NCBI GenBank assembly: GCA_933207985.1
Contig: OW240917.1
Location: 118,371,548 to 118,435,547, forward strand
DNA from: Pelobates cultripes
Lineage: Eukaryota > Chordata > Amphibia > Anura > Pelobatidae
DNA length: 64,000 bases
Reading direction: 5' to 3'
The notes beneath the pieces were generated by a model. That model was given only the letters and a program-made list of their open reading frames with translations. It was not told the DNA's origin and made no database searches. A program made the position numbers and the translations under genes. Shown here one piece after another: positions 22,533 through 34,464 of this stretch (its first letter is position 1; every line of letters starts with the position of its first letter).

Positions 22533-23400
22533 GTGCACCATCTTATCTAGTACTGCCAAACTACCCTTTTAATTTTAAACTTGTTCAGCTATTATACTTC
22601 TTTGTATTCCTTACCTATTTAGATCTCCTACGTGTTACTATATCGTATAATAAACCATATCCACATTCCAAGACTGAACAGGAAAACCATGTATCCCAAC
22701 AGATGGAAAGCAGAAGAGAGCTACATCCAAGCAGTACTGCCAAATCGGCGTAACTTAACTCTCATTTCACGCTAGCTGAATCCGAAAATCTCTCCTGTTA
22801 TCATCAAAACCCGTTCTCATTAGAAGCAGCTGTTATCACTTCTCTAACCCTGCATTCCAGCTAGTTACAGTGGTCTCTGCAGGAAACTAGAGCCAACAAT
22901 ACAGGTTTGAGAGAGGTTTGTGATAGCCTTAATTATAAGCAGTTTAGAACCCCCAGCCGATTATGTAGAAGGCATGAGAGCAAGAAAAGAACATCACAAA
23001 AAAGACAAAATACTGGCCCAGGAAATTATCCAACTTCTATAAACGAAGATTAGTTTAATTACACCTAATCTGAACTTTTCAAACAATTAAACCTGAGAGA
23101 GAAAAATATATATTTCAATAAGTCTTCACCAAAACACACAACTAAATGCATAAGCTGTAGGCAATTGACAGTATGAAAAGAGACTGCATTGGTTTTGCAT
23201 AGCTGAGAGAACAAAAAAAAACACAATTTACAGTCCTGGACCAGCCCATAAAGCAACTTTATTGCAACAAAGACACAAGCTGTGATTTCAATTGAAACAA
23301 TCAGACTGGGATGTCTGGAAATGCTAAAATGGCACTTTCAGCACAGTGTAAATGCAGACTGCAGAGGATTGCTTCATATTTCATGCATATCTCTCCATAC
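22533..23400 (-). other. SEC24B: SEC24B intron L-M, exon-proximal part
   Basis: No coding or clear repeat structure. The exon L donor is at its right edge (GTATGG on the minus strand). Confidence 0.5.
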
Positions 23401-23538
23401 CTCATCAGTGAGCCGGTCTACCCTGTAGAGGTTTGGATGAATCATTTTCATCAGATGAACCAGAGGCTGATATTTCATCTGGCACATAGCAAAGACTCGA
23501 TCATCTAGACGTGTGCTGGTGCCAGTCCTGAAGGCTTT
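23401..23538 (-). CDS. SEC24B: SEC24B exon L
   Basis: 46 codons in phase 0 between acceptor ctctcttag and donor GTATGG. Encodes KAFRTGTSTRLDDRVFAMCQ then MKYQPLVHLMKMIHPNLYRV and DRLTDE. This is the end of the SEC24 helical domain. Confidence 0.96.
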
Positions 23539-23824
23539 CTAAGAGAGAGCATTAACGAACAGATTGGATTTCTTATTTCTCATGCAGAGAACAAATAGAA
23601 AGAAATAACTAGATGATATATGTAATTAGGCAACCTGTTAAGAATACATGTGCATCAAAGACTTGCATTTGTCAGTGAATACATTTCTGTCAATGTTAGA
23701 GGCTCAAAACCATATTATTTTCATTGTATTTATAAAAAATTATATATATCTACAAGGATACATTGAGAGTAATCTCATTTTCAAGTATTCGCACTGTCTG
23801 TGAGTGATGACACACACACGTCCT

Positions 23825-24041
23825 TTAAAGGACCACTATAGGCACCCAGACCGCTTCAGCTCAATGAAGTGGTCTGGGTGCCAGGTCCATCTAGTTTTAA
23901 CCCTGCAGCTGTAAACATGGCAGTTTCAGAGAAACTGCTATGTTTACATATGGGTTAATCCAGCCTCTAGGGAACACACCTATTAACACTATAGTGCCAG
24001 GGAAACGAGTTTGTTTTCCTGGCACTATAGTGGTCCTTTAA
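23825..24041. mobile_element. TTAA-flanked palindromic element, copy 4 (short form)
   Basis: TTAAAGGACCACTATAGGCA start and TATAGTGGTCCTTTAA end. Inner hairpin gaccgcttcagctcaatgaagtggtc is partly paired. It abuts the 80-bp element to its right, exactly as copy 3 does. Confidence 0.78.
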
Positions 24042-24117
24042 CCCCTTAAGGACACATGACATGTGTGACATGTCATGATTCCCTTTTATTCCAGAAGTTT
24101 GGTCCTTAAGGGGTTAA
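24038..24117. mobile_element. 80-bp TTAACCCCTTAAGGAC element, second copy
   Basis: Differs from 15060-15139 at about one position in the centre (acatgtgtgac versus acacgtgtgac). Arms ttaaccccttaaggac and gtccttaaggggttaa are perfect. Confidence 0.78.
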
Positions 24118-24379
24118 ATAAATTTGTTTCTTTTATAAATAATGTATTTGTTTCTTTTAGTATACTACATTTCAATATCTCATTTATATAAAATAGACAA
24201 AATAGAAAAAGTAAAATAAATAACAAAATGCTTAGAACTGGCCTTGCAGTGCAGGTATTATAACTAGGCTCATGTAACTGCAGGTCAACTGTATTTAACG
24301 CCACATTTTTATGTTTTTAATGCAAGTGCAAATATGTAAACTAGTAGAAGTCTGCCGATAAATATAGACGAGCTATATA

Positions 24380-24401
24380 TATGTGTGTGTGTGTGTGTAT
24401 G

Positions 24402-24457
<56 letters not shown>

Positions 24458-24496
24458 ATAGACACATTTACTAACACACACACACACACACACACA
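24380..24496. repeat. Compound microsatellite (TG)n(TA)n(CA)n
   Basis: GT run near 24380-24398, TA run near 24406-24453 and CA run near 24475-24496, only about 30 bp from the exon K donor. The dinucleotide blocks are mutually complementary and could fold. Confidence 0.85.
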
Positions 24497-24525
24497 ATCA
24501 TTACAAACATAATAATATAACATAC

Positions 24526-24701
24526 TTGCTTCAGGAGGGAGAGAATGTAGAGGGGAAATAGTTTGAGAGACTGCGGTGCTACTAATGTGGATTGCTGTAG
24601 GTTTGAAAGTGTTGCGTTGTAAGATGATAAAGAATCCACCACTGCATTTACCAACGCATCTCTGGCATCTGAAAGACTTGATGTGATTGATCGATCAACA
24701 G
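24526..24701 (-). CDS. SEC24B: SEC24B exon K
   Basis: Acceptor ttatttcag and donor GTATGT. The first two bases complete Ala, then VDRSITSSLSDARDALVNAV and onward to LKLFPLYILSLLKQ. This is the helical domain core; SDARDALVNAVVDSL matches SEC24B closely. Confidence 0.96.
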
Positions 24702-26347
24702 CTGAAATAACAAAACCACATACAATGAAAAGTAAAAAAATTAGAATACTTATGAAGAACTTTTATTAGGTTTTAAAATCACATTCATTACAAAGCAAAT
24801 CATGGAACTTGTATAAATAACTAGTTAAGCAGCTTCATCTATATTTTAATTATCTAAATCAGAAGCTGAAAACAGGAATACATTTAATCTTGGTGACAAC
24901 AAATGGATATACAAGCAATAAAGCATAGTCAGAATCTTCACCGATGTGGGAGGCTGGGATTCTAGAGGGCAGCACTGATTCCTATTGTTATACTTTTCTT
25001 TGTTGTAACTTTGTTTCTGTAAAATAACAATAGTTCTATATCCATTTTTTACTTTTCAGTAGAAATAATTTTAAAAAATAACTGATAGAACAAACAAGGC
25101 TAGCTTTTTTTTTTTTTAAACTATAGCAGTTAAGACATTTCGAGCAATACGATTGTAATCACATAACACCTACATACAACTAGATGATTTACACATGTGT
25201 TTTTATACTGATTAAAATGTTATAAAATTTTATAACGTTCCTAAAAAGTCTTTTACAACAACGCATTTACAAAAAGTAACAAAGAAAGGGTACTAGGTAC
25301 ACTCCAGGGAAACTACACCATAACTAGAACTACCACAACTACTGTCCAGCAGGCAGTGGCAGATACAGAGGGAGAGAGGACAGGAAAAGTGATTGCTAAC
25401 TGAAGGGTCATATCCACTCTGTCCCCAAATGCCTGTATCAACGTTATTAAGCCTGTTACACACACACACAAAAAGAAAAGGAGGACATTTTGTCAGTCAT
25501 GAAGCAAGACATAAGTGTCTGTAGCAATGCAGAAACTGCATGCCTAAATACCTGTGGGTAAGTGTCAATCAAAGCATATTTTAAGTTTGTGTATCTGTGT
25601 TTGTATCAACTTTTTAGAATCTATCACAAAATCTAGCAATGCCACACAGTCTGTGACCCTTATACAGACGCAGTCCATTAGCTCCCTAACGTAATCCAAC
25701 AATGGGGTCACTGGCCAGTAAGGCATATATGGCTGGGAAGTAACTGGGTATGGTGAAAATATACAAGAGGATATACCGAAAGATATTCCATAAGAGCTGT
25801 GAAGGCTTTGTAGAGAGTATTGCTGGAGGCATGTATGGTTTTAGAGGGAAGTATGGCTGTTAGATGATCCAATAATACTTATATTAACTGTCCACTAAAG
25901 TGGACAGATGCTTGGCATGGGTAGACACATTGTAATAATTATGTATTATTATTCCTATTTGCTTTATGAAACCATGTGGTTAAACCATTGATGCACATTA
26001 TAAATCCACAAGTAGATTTAACAGAATGTTTGGCAATGCACTTAGAGCAGAGTGGCATTTAACCTTGTGCGCAAAGCAGCCACTTAATATGTAGAGTTGA
26101 AAGTACTAAAATACTTTACATAATATTTGAAGAATGTATATTTGATAGTAATGAAAGCCTACATTGCACAATGCATTATGAAATTTGTTTGAGGATTGCA
26201 AATTATTTTTTTTTACTTTACAAAAAATCAGACCAATTGAATAATGTCACCATAAGAGTACCTTACATGATAATGTAAGTGATTTATAAGGAGCCTTTAA
26301 AAAGACCGCATTGTTTTTCGTTTCAAAATCACAGCGGTTTTGCATAC
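24702..26347 (-). other. SEC24B: SEC24B intron J-K
   Basis: 1.65 kb of AT-rich sequence without recognisable element ends or coding blocks. Confidence 0.6.
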
Positions 26348-26458
26348 CCATGTTAGCCAAGAGACAGGTAACTGCTTGTACATCAGCGCCTGCGAAAACA
26401 TCGGGCAATGAATTCACGACAGGCAAGCAAAGTGTGTGTACTCGAATCCTCCGCTGAC
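26348..26458 (-). CDS. SEC24B: SEC24B exon J
   Basis: Acceptor tgctgaacag, donor GTATGC. Encodes (G)QRRIRVHTLCLPVVNSLPD then VFAGADVQAVTCLLANM with a split Ala. RRIRVHTLCLPV is near-universal in SEC23/SEC24 at the beta-sandwich to helical transition. The expected ERR reads QRR here. Confidence 0.96.
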
Positions 26459-27734
26459 CTGTTCAGCATAAAAAAAACAAAAACAAAAAAAAAAACAGAT
26501 ATACCAGTCATTAATTTGAAACTCCAGTATTGTACAATTATTATTGCACAGTCTAGAAGAAACAAATGTATAACAAACAGATTAAAATGAAAGCAATTAA
26601 CTAGTTACAGATAAATTCTGTATTTCTAGACAAACTAAAGACTTAGAAGTTCTAATAAGTTGCTTAAATGTGCATATGTTGAAAATATTATATATTCTAA
26701 CACTTTTATGTTCAGGGTGAGGTCATCACATAGTGATGCTACAAGTGCGCTCATCTACAGAGAAATGGCCTGCATACTTAGGTATTCACTTTATGTGACC
26801 CCATATATGGCACAGTAGGAATCAATAAATGTAAAATGATATGCTGTGACTAAGCAAGGATTGCAGACATGCAATGTAGATTAACATTGTTCAGAATTAT
26901 TTAATTTTAAAAAGCACAAGAAAAACCTTAATAATTAACAGAGGTTGTACATAAATTTCAATATGAGAGCCCAGCTTTAAATTATGAGGAGATTTACCAA
27001 AAATTTAAAAAGTTTTGATAATTTTGGAATATTACAATACTTTTTGTATGTCACCAATTATACAAATGTCAAAGAAAAGAAGAAAGTTTTTTCTCCTACT
27101 CTTACTCGGGCAATGACCGTTGTTTTTAATTTTTTGAATGGTTTTGTTTTATATTAACAAAACAAAATGGATAAAACACACAGTGCCGTGTCTCTCTAAT
27201 ATACCCAGCATTTAATAATAATTAAAATCTTCTAAGTTGTATTTTTGCATAAGACTTTCCATTAATTGGTGCACTTTGGTACATTAAAATAATCAATCGA
27301 AATGGAGATATTTGATTACATTTGCATGATTCCCCAATCTCAGAGGATAACCATGGAGACCTTGCTTCACAATTTAATCCAAACAATTAGGACTTTCCCA
27401 GTTGTATCTTCCATCTAAGCAGATTCTACTAAAAACAATGTTTCTCGTTGATGTAAACTTTTAGTTGTGGTGTTTTTACCCTCTTGGTATTTATAAACTT
27501 AAGGTAACTGATTATAGCTATTGCAGCAACTAGCCCTGTGCAAAAATAAAACAAAAAAACCTAAAAACACACATGAATACACTAAACTCAGATTTTTTTT
27601 GCTAATTAGATTAAAATATCAAACACTGTGAAGAAGATTAAGAGTTATTCCACATTTTTTTTTTATTGTCAGTTTTTCCATTCAAATTTAATTTGTTAAA
27701 ATCTGTTAATCATAAGGTATGTGGATGAACTTAC
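26459..27734 (-). other. SEC24B: SEC24B intron I-J
   Basis: 1.28 kb, AT-rich, no element ends or coding seen. Confidence 0.6.
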
Positions 27735-27908
27735 CTTTGCTAGAAGTGTAAAGAAGTGCAACCTGAAAGCATGCCAGAGATGTGTCAGTCAGATTTTCTT
27801 CAACAGACATCTGTACTGCAAAACCAGAATCTTCATTAACATTTGCGAGAGACAACAGGTCCGTGGAACGCACAAAAAAATTCCCGTGAAAAGTGTGTAT
27901 GGAGAGAC
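27735..27908 (-). CDS. SEC24B: SEC24B exon I
   Basis: Acceptor cattttcag, donor GTAAGT. Encodes (G)LSIHTFHGNFFVRSTDLLS and onward to QMSVEENLTDTSLACFQVAL and LYTSSK(G). This is part of the beta-sandwich domain. Confidence 0.96.
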
Positions 27909-28546
27909 CTGAAAATGTAATACAAAACACAAAAAAATAAATAAACACATTACTTAAAAAAAAATTATTGAAAAAAATTATATATGTGTTTGTGTATAAG
28001 GCATTTGTGTTGCAATGAAAACCAACAACTGATTTCAGATGTGCTACTCCGATATGGTCTTTGTGGAACATGTAGGCCAGCAGTGAGGGGCAGGAATATG
28101 GCACATACAGACGTCTTAAATACAGAGCACAATGTAATGGACTGTAAGCTACATGGTTAGACCATTTCACTACGGTGAATAAGAAAATCTTGTAGATGAC
28201 ATCATCAGTAATCTACAGGCCCCTGGCTGGGGCAAAAACGCACACAATCGTGCTGCATTACACTACCTATGTTGGCTTCCCTGCTTGAAGTGCACCTTAT
28301 CAGATTCCTGAAAACTCTTTAATGACAGGTTAGAACCATACACGACCTTAACTAATTACGCACTAAGCTAATTTCACATGGACATTAAACCTAACATATC
28401 TTTGCATTCTGGAGATATGAGTCAGCAGACTGTCAGTCTTCTGGTTTATTATGATTTCTCCGGAAGCCCACAATGGAATAATTTTCCCACAATACAAGTA
28501 ACACTGTTGTCCTTTCAAGCTGCATTTTATATATGGAAAATGCAGC
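27909..28546 (-). other. SEC24B: SEC24B intron H-I, exon-proximal part
   Basis: No gene or clear repeat ends before the TTAA element that begins at 28547. Confidence 0.5.
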
Positions 28547-28940
28547 TTAAACTGACACTTTTCACCAGAACCAATACAACTTAATGTAGTGATTTTAGTG
28601 TCTATAAAGTCTGTCTTTGCAGGCATATTAATGTAAAAACTGCCTTTTCAGAGAAAAGGCAGTTTTTACATTGCTGCCTAGTAGACCCTATGGTGGAAGT
28701 CACTCAGATGGCCACTAGAGGGGTTTCCTACCTCAGTGCTACAGTGTGCAGTACTGGCGTTCAGTGTCACCATGCTCAATGCATCTCTATGAGGAGATAC
28801 CAAATGACACATTGTTGCGTTTGGAAGTGCCTGTGCAATAGACACCAGGGCCGGACTGGCCCACCGGGATACCGGGAAATTTCCCGGTGGGCCGCAGCAC
28901 CTGGGGGGTGCGCTGCCACATAGGTGGCACACTGAGAGGG

Positions 28941-29203
28941 GGCCGGCCGCGTTCCAGACTGGAGCCGCCGGGCCTGGTGGTAGCTTCGCCGGTCCGGTGG
29001 CACTTCAGTCACTGGTGTCACTGATGGCTGAAGGAGGAGGAGCCTGTCTACCATGCTCCCTTGCGGTTCCCACAATTCCCAGCACAGAAACCGCGAGGGA
29101 GCATGTTAGACAGGCTCCTCCTCCTTCAGCCATCAGTGACTGGAGTGCCGCTGGACTGGTAAAGCTGCCACCCGGCCCGGCGGCTCCAGTCTGGAATGCG
29201 GCC
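28941..29203. repeat. 263-bp GC-rich palindrome
   Basis: Arms begin ggccggccgcgttccagact and end agtctggaatgcggcc, and meet near 29072 around ttgcggttcccacaattccc. The inner arms (aaggaggaggagcctgtcta facing tagacaggctcctcctcctt) are almost perfect. It would fold into a long hairpin. Confidence 0.85.
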
Positions 29204-29232
29204 GTCCCCTCTGCCTTCTCTAAAGTAAATTG

Positions 29233-29696
29233 GGGGCGGGGGGGAGAGACACAGGGAAAGGGGAGAGGGAGGGAGAGACACAGGGAAAAGGGGAGGGAGG
29301 GAGAGGGGAGAGATAGGGAAAGGGGGGGAGGGGAGAAGGAGGGAGAAGAAGGAGAGACACAGGAAAGGGGAGGGAGGAGAGGAGAGACAGGAAAGGGAGG
29401 GAGAGGAGATGGAGAGGGAGAGACAGGGAAAGGGGGAGATTGGAGGGAGAGAGACACAGGGAAAGGGGGGAGGAAGAGAGATGGGGAGAGGGGAGAGAGA
29501 CAGGGAAAGGGGGGAGAGATGGGTTGGAGGGAGACACAGGGAAAGGGGGGAGGGAGAGATACAGGGAAAGGGGGTGAAAGAGGCAGAGGGGGAAGAGAGA
29601 GACAAAGAGGGAGAAAAGAGAGAGACACACAAGGGGAGGGGAAGAAAGAGGCAGAGGGGGAAGAGAGAGACTGGGAAGGAGAGGGGAGACATTGAC
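29233..29696 (+). repeat. Purine-rich minisatellite (GAGACACAGGGAAAGGGG units)
   Basis: About 460 bp of G and A with irregular units such as gagagacacagggaaagggg. Both strands show long spurious open frames. Extreme strand asymmetry could favour triplex or G-quadruplex structure. Confidence 0.85.
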
Positions 29697-30674
29697 ACAC
29701 ACACACACACCATACACATTCACACACTGCCCCCACACACACCATACACATTCACACACTGCCCCCCACACCCACACACTGAACCTTTCACACACATTGC
29801 ACCACTGCTCCTATACCCTACTACAGCCCCATATCCCAGCAGACTCCAGGTAAGTTGTCAAACTGTTCTTAAACGGTTTGACTACTTACTCTGGGAGGGG
29901 GTGCCGACACTCCTGGCACCATAACCACTACACAGCGGAGTAGTGGTTATTGTGCATGGAATATTTCTTTAAATAATCTACAAGTGCCCCTCCCGGGCTC
30001 AGGCTCTGGATCCGTCACTGGTATATGACATGTATATTAATGTGTATATTTGATATATATTTACACATATTAATGTACATTTATATATGCATAATACACA
30101 GAGAAATTTCATGTACCATATGTAATGAGCAGATATTGGCCCAATCTTGTTGCTAGGTGCAAACTCAAGCACAATAACATATTTAAAGTGAAGAGCACAC
30201 CCACAGGACTTCAAAATAAACATTTTTTACAGTTGTGCCCTACATACCTTCACCATTTCAGTCCCATTATCAAGCTTTCCTTAATATGTCAAGGTAGTTG
30301 GACTGAAACATTGATTACATGCAAAGGCACGTCTGCTTAAAATAAATCTGCACTTTTGTTTATTTTGAAGCCTATGAGTGCGCTTTTTATGTTGAAGTAC
30401 TTTTTAATTTTAAGTTATCTGTTCTAACTCTGTATCTGCACACTATGCTGGCGCGACGCATTATGGGGCTGGTAAATATTTTTTTTCCAGGGCTGCTTTT
30501 AATTCCCAGTCCGGCCCTGATAGACACCCAATGCTCTCCTATGGGATGATGATCTCAGCCATGAAGATGGGACCAGCCTCCACGTGACTGGAGCAGTGTA
30601 GGAGAAAAGGTACGTTTAAAACCTTTTTAAAGAGATATGAGGATGGCTGGTGTGCTAAATAGTTTGTTTAACAC

Positions 30675-30968
30675 TAGTGATGTCCTGAACGGTTTGCCAC
30701 GGACTCATCATTAAGTAAACTTTGACCCTGTACCTCACAGTCAGCAGACATTACAGCCAATCAGCAGCAGACCCTTCCTCCCAGACCCTCCCACCTCCTG
30801 GACGGCATCCATTTTGAAGCTGCATTCTTAGTGAGCTGTCCAGGAGGTGGGAGGGTCTGGGAGGGAGGGTCTGCTGCTGATTGGCTGGAATGTGTCTGCT
30901 GACTGTGAGGTACAGGGTCAAAGTTTACTCAATGATGAGTCCGTGGCGAACCGTTCGGGACATCACTA
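30675..30968. mobile_element. 294-bp hAT-type fold-back element
   Basis: Termini tagtgatgtcctgaacggtt and aaccgttcgggacatcacta are inverted, and the arms extend over most of the length (ctcccacctcctgg facing ccaggaggtgggag). The octamer tttaacac is duplicated exactly at 30667-30674 and 30969-30976. Confidence 0.88.
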
Positions 30969-31023
30969 TTTAACACTACTGTGTAAGGAATGTATGAATT
31001 CCTGACACTAGTGTTCCTTTAAA

Positions 31024-31605
31024 TATTCAAAAATAAATGTTAGAGGTGAAACAGTTGTGTGAGATTTAATAAAAATGAATATTATATATACATGTAAAGC
31101 AGAAGATTCAAAACCTATTTCATAGAAGTTCAATTCAAACCAAGTTTTGGATAATATTGCCCATGAAGGCTTGTTTCAAACAGCTTCACTAATTGAGGCA
31201 ACATTTAAAAAAATATAGTGTTGTGTACCAAAATTATAGAGAAGTTTTGCAAATAGCCAGTATTCGAGCCCCTCTCACTCCTAGAACTTTAGACAAATTT
31301 ACACCGAACTCGGCTATTCAAAAATAAATGTTAGAGGTGAAACAGTTGTGTGAGATTTAATAAAAATGAATATTATATATACATGTAAAGCAGAAGATTC
31401 AAAACCTATTTCATAGAAGTTCAATTCAAACCAAGTTTTGGATAATATTGCCCATGAAGGCTTGTTTCACACAGCTTCACTAATTGAGGCAACATTAAAA
31501 AAAATATAGTGTTGTGTACCAAAATTATAGAGAAGTTTTGCAAATAGCCAGTATTCGAGCCCCTCTCACTCCTAGAACTTTAGACAAATTTACACCGAAC
31601 TCGGC
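31024..31605. repeat. Recent 291-bp tandem duplication
   Basis: Copy 1 is 31024-31314 and copy 2 is 31315-31605. I see only about two mismatches (tttcaaacag versus tttcacacag; catttaaaaa versus cattaaaaaa). It lies 95 bp from the exon H donor. Confidence 0.9.
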
Positions 31606-31699
31606 TTTCATACTTGCTGAGAAAATAAAGATAGGTTTGGATGAGATATTCCAGTCATACAACATAAATGCAAAGGGTAAACAGGTAAATATTCCATAC

Positions 31700-31858
31700 C
31701 TTTAGTGCATCGTATTCGCATTACTGCTTCAAAGCCAACTTTTCTGGTGAGATAACGATTGAGGTCTTCCTTTAATTTATCTGCCTGAGCTGGATTGTGA
31801 GTTGCATGGAATGATGGATAATAATATACACACCCTGCACTGTACTTTGACATACACG
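31700..31858 (-). CDS. SEC24B: SEC24B exon H
   Basis: Acceptor ttttcacag, donor GTATGG. Encodes (A)CMSKYSAGCVYYYPSFHAT and onward to RYLTRKVGFEAVMRIRCTK(G). It spans the end of the trunk and start of the beta-sandwich. CMSKYSAGC supports SEC24B rather than SEC24A. Confidence 0.96.
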
Positions 31859-32372
31859 CTGTGAAAATAAAGGTATATGAATTCAGATTCAGGAACACAA
31901 ACACAAAATAATTTTATACTTGATAAACAATGCAACATAAAATTATTTACACACAAAACAACAATAATGCTAAGCAAAAAAATACTGATATAACATTAAA
32001 TGTATAAAAATAAGATCGCACTAAAGCATAGAGATAGTGATACAGATAGCATGGTGTCTACATGTCCCTGCAGCCTTAGTACTGTACACACAGCCTCTTC
32101 AGAGAAAAGTCAGTATTTACATTGTCATCTAGTAACACCTTTAATGGCAGTCACCCAGATGGCCACTAGAGGTGATTCCTAGTGATGCAGTGTGTAGCAC
32201 TGGCATTCAGTGTCTCCAGGTTCTGCATGGCGGCACTGAACGTTCCTCATAGAGATGCATAGGTTTAATGCAGCTCTATGGGCAGAGGCTGATTGGTGCC
32301 GTGCTGTGCATGTGCAACAGCCTCCTTGTGCTTTCCTATGAGAAAGCATTGGATTGGCTGATGATATAAAAC

Positions 32373-32846
32373 TTAAATGACCACTATAGTGCCAGGAAAA
32401 CATACTCGTTTTCCTGGCACTATAGTGCCCTGACGGTGCCCCCACCCTCAGGGTCCCCCTCCCGCCGGGCTCTAGGGGTTACCTCTTTCTCCAGCGGCGG
32501 GCAGGGAGCTCTCCTCCTCCTCTCCTCCCTCTTCTTCAGTCACCGGCTGAATGCGAATGCGCGGCAAGAGCCGCGCGCGCATTCAGACAGTCCATAGGGA
32601 GGCATTATCAATTATCAATGCTTTCCTATGGACGCTGGCATCGTCTCACTGTGAAAATCACAGTGAGAAGCGCGGAAGCCCTCTAGCGGCTGTCAATGAG
32701 ACAGCCACTAGAGGCTGGATTAACCCATAGGTAAACATCTCTGAAACTGCTATGTTTACCAAAAAAAGGGTTAATCCTAGCTGGACCTGGCACCCAGACC
32801 ACTTCATTAAGCTGAAGTGGTCTGGGTGCCTATAGTGGTCTTTTAA
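32373..32846. mobile_element. TTAA-flanked palindromic element, copy 5
   Basis: Starts ttaaatgaccactatagtgc and ends tatagtggtcttttaa. Interior matches copies 1 and 2, including the gaccacttcattaagc hairpin. Confidence 0.78.
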
Positions 32847-33240
32847 TAATCTCAGCCATGGAGACGTGGCCAGCTGTAGAAAAGGTGACAAAAAATATGT
32901 TCCCAGCATTATAATATCAGGAATACATATTGCATTCCTGACACTATAGCGCAGGGCTCAACAAATCCTAAGCGCCGGGTTGCCATGGCGCCTAGTAATT
33001 TTGCATTGGCGCCTAGGATATGCAAGCTCCTTACCTCAGAGGCACGTGGGAGGGTGGCCAGCGGCAAACTGGGAGATTATGGAGGACAGCAGCATGGTGG
33101 GTGGTCGTGGAGGCGGGCAGCTAGCTGCACAAATAGTAGGAAGGCGGCAAGGGAGCTGTGATGTCACTGCTCTGCTTCCCCGCGTACCTCTTAATGAGGC
33201 CGGAGCCGGAATATGAGGTCATATTCCGGCTCCAGTCTCA

Positions 33241-33343
33241 TTAAAGGACCACTATAGGCACCCAGACCACTTCAGCTTAATGAGGTGGTCTGGGTGCCTG
33301 GTCCAGCTAGGATTAACCCTTTTTTCTATAAACATAGCAATAA
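33241..33343. mobile_element. Truncated TTAA palindromic element
   Basis: ttaaaggaccactataggca followed by the gaccacttcagcttaatgaggtggtc hairpin, then loss of similarity after aaacatagcaa. Confidence 0.65.
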
Positions 33344-33738
33344 ACGGGTGTCTGTCATGGAACATACGTGTATATTAACAAAGTCTGTCATTGTGTGTGT
33401 GTTTCTGTCTACCATGGTGTGCGTGTGTGTTTCTCTCTGTCATGGTGTGTGTCTGTCTTTCATGATAAGTAAGTTTAGGTCTGCCATGGTGTGCGTGTGT
33501 GATTCTGTTCACAAGGGAACGGTGTTTTTTCACTCACGCCGTGCTGGACTCCCCTCGACTGGCCCATCAAGCTTGATTATCTCAGCCCATACAATGTTTT
33601 CCCATAGGATTGGCTGCAAAATGCTGCACCAATCAGCATCTCCTCACAGAGATGCATTGAATGCAGAGCATGGAGACGCTAAATGACACAGGAAGCACCT
33701 CTAGTGACCGTCTGAGTAAACACTGCCTTTTCTCTACA

Positions 33739-34282
33739 TTAAAGGGACACTATAGTCACCAGAACAACTACAGCTTATTGAATTTGTTTTGGTGAGTAGA
33801 ATTATTACCTTCAGGCTTTTTGCTGTAAACACTGTCTTTTCAGAGAAAATGCAGTATTTACATTACAGCCTAGTGATAACTTCACTGGCCACTCAGAGAT
33901 CCTTCCTGGGTCATGGCTGCCTAAAATGCATCCAAACATTGAGTATCTCCTCCCTCTGCATGCAGACACTGAACTTTCCTCATAGAGAGTCATTGATTCA
34001 ATTAATCTCTATGAGGAGATGCTGATTGGCCAGGGCTGTGTTTGAATCCCTGATCTGCCTCTTTGTCAGTCTCAGCCAATCATATGGGGTAGCACTGTGA
34101 TTGGATCAGGATACAGGATTTTTGAGGCAAACATCATGCAGATCTACAGCTTCTGGCTTGAATACAGTAAGATTTTGCTATATTTAGGGAGGTATGAGGG
34201 GCCAAGGGGGGCTAGATGGTGGTTTTAACACTATAGGGTCAGGAAAACATGTTTGTGTTCCTGACCCTATAGTGCTCCTTTA
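33739..34282. mobile_element. TTAA element, GACACTATAG family
   Basis: ttaaagggacactatagtca start and gaccctatagtgctcctttaa-type end. About 544 bp. Interior text tgcagtatttacattacagc and ctctatgaggagatgctgat recurs in 3400-3800, 28640-28800 and 32100-32300. Confidence 0.75.
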
Positions 34283-34417
34283 AAAATAATATTTTTGTTG
34301 TTGAATATAAAGCTTTGTGAGTTTAAAAAAAAAAATCTGGCACCTACCTTTTTTAGCTGGCTCCTAGATTCAAAGCAAATTTGTTAATTCCTGCTGTAGT
34401 GTTCCTTTAAGTATAAT

Positions 34418-34423
<6 letters not shown>

Positions 34424-34464
<41 letters not shown>

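Larger units (their letters stand above)
28846..30519. mobile_element. 1.67-kb non-autonomous hAT-type element
   Basis: Ends are CAGGGCCGGACTGG and CCAGTCCGGCCCTG, a perfect inverted pair. The 8-bp sequence atagacac flanks both sides (28838-28845 and 30520-30527), the duplication size of hAT elements. No transposase is encoded. The interior holds a 263-bp GC-rich palindrome and a purine-rich minisatellite; long open frames there come from the repeat and are not genes. Confidence 0.88.
28547..31022. mobile_element. TTAA element carrying two nested hAT insertions
   Basis: Outer edges are ttaaactgacacttttcacc at the left and ctagtgttcctttaa at the right, in the same style as 33739-34282. Removing the insertions 28846-30519 and 30675-30968 leaves a host element of about 0.5 kb. 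It contains an inverted pair at about 28634-28672 (aaaactgccttttcagagaaaaggcagttttt, in halves). Confidence 0.68.
32952..34393. mobile_element. 1.44-kb hAT-like non-autonomous element
   Basis: Ends cagggctcaacaaatcc and aaatttgttaattcctg are inverted with some decay. Flanking octamers ctatagcg and ctgtagtg agree at six of eight positions. Inside are a truncated TTAA element (33241-33343), a TG-rich minisatellite and a further TTAA element (33739-34282). Confidence 0.65.
32000..34410. mobile_element. TTAA element host of a four-element nest
   Basis: The left part (about 32000-32943) and the right remnant ctgtagtgttcctttaa at 34394-34410 appear to be one TTAA element split by a hAT insertion. 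Element M5 (32373-32846) sits inside the left part. The left edge is not well resolved. Confidence 0.55.

Noticed and set aside
29005..29924. Long open frames of 170-250 codons on both strands
   Set aside because: They arise from the G/A minisatellite and palindrome inside a hAT element; no domain or sensible composition.
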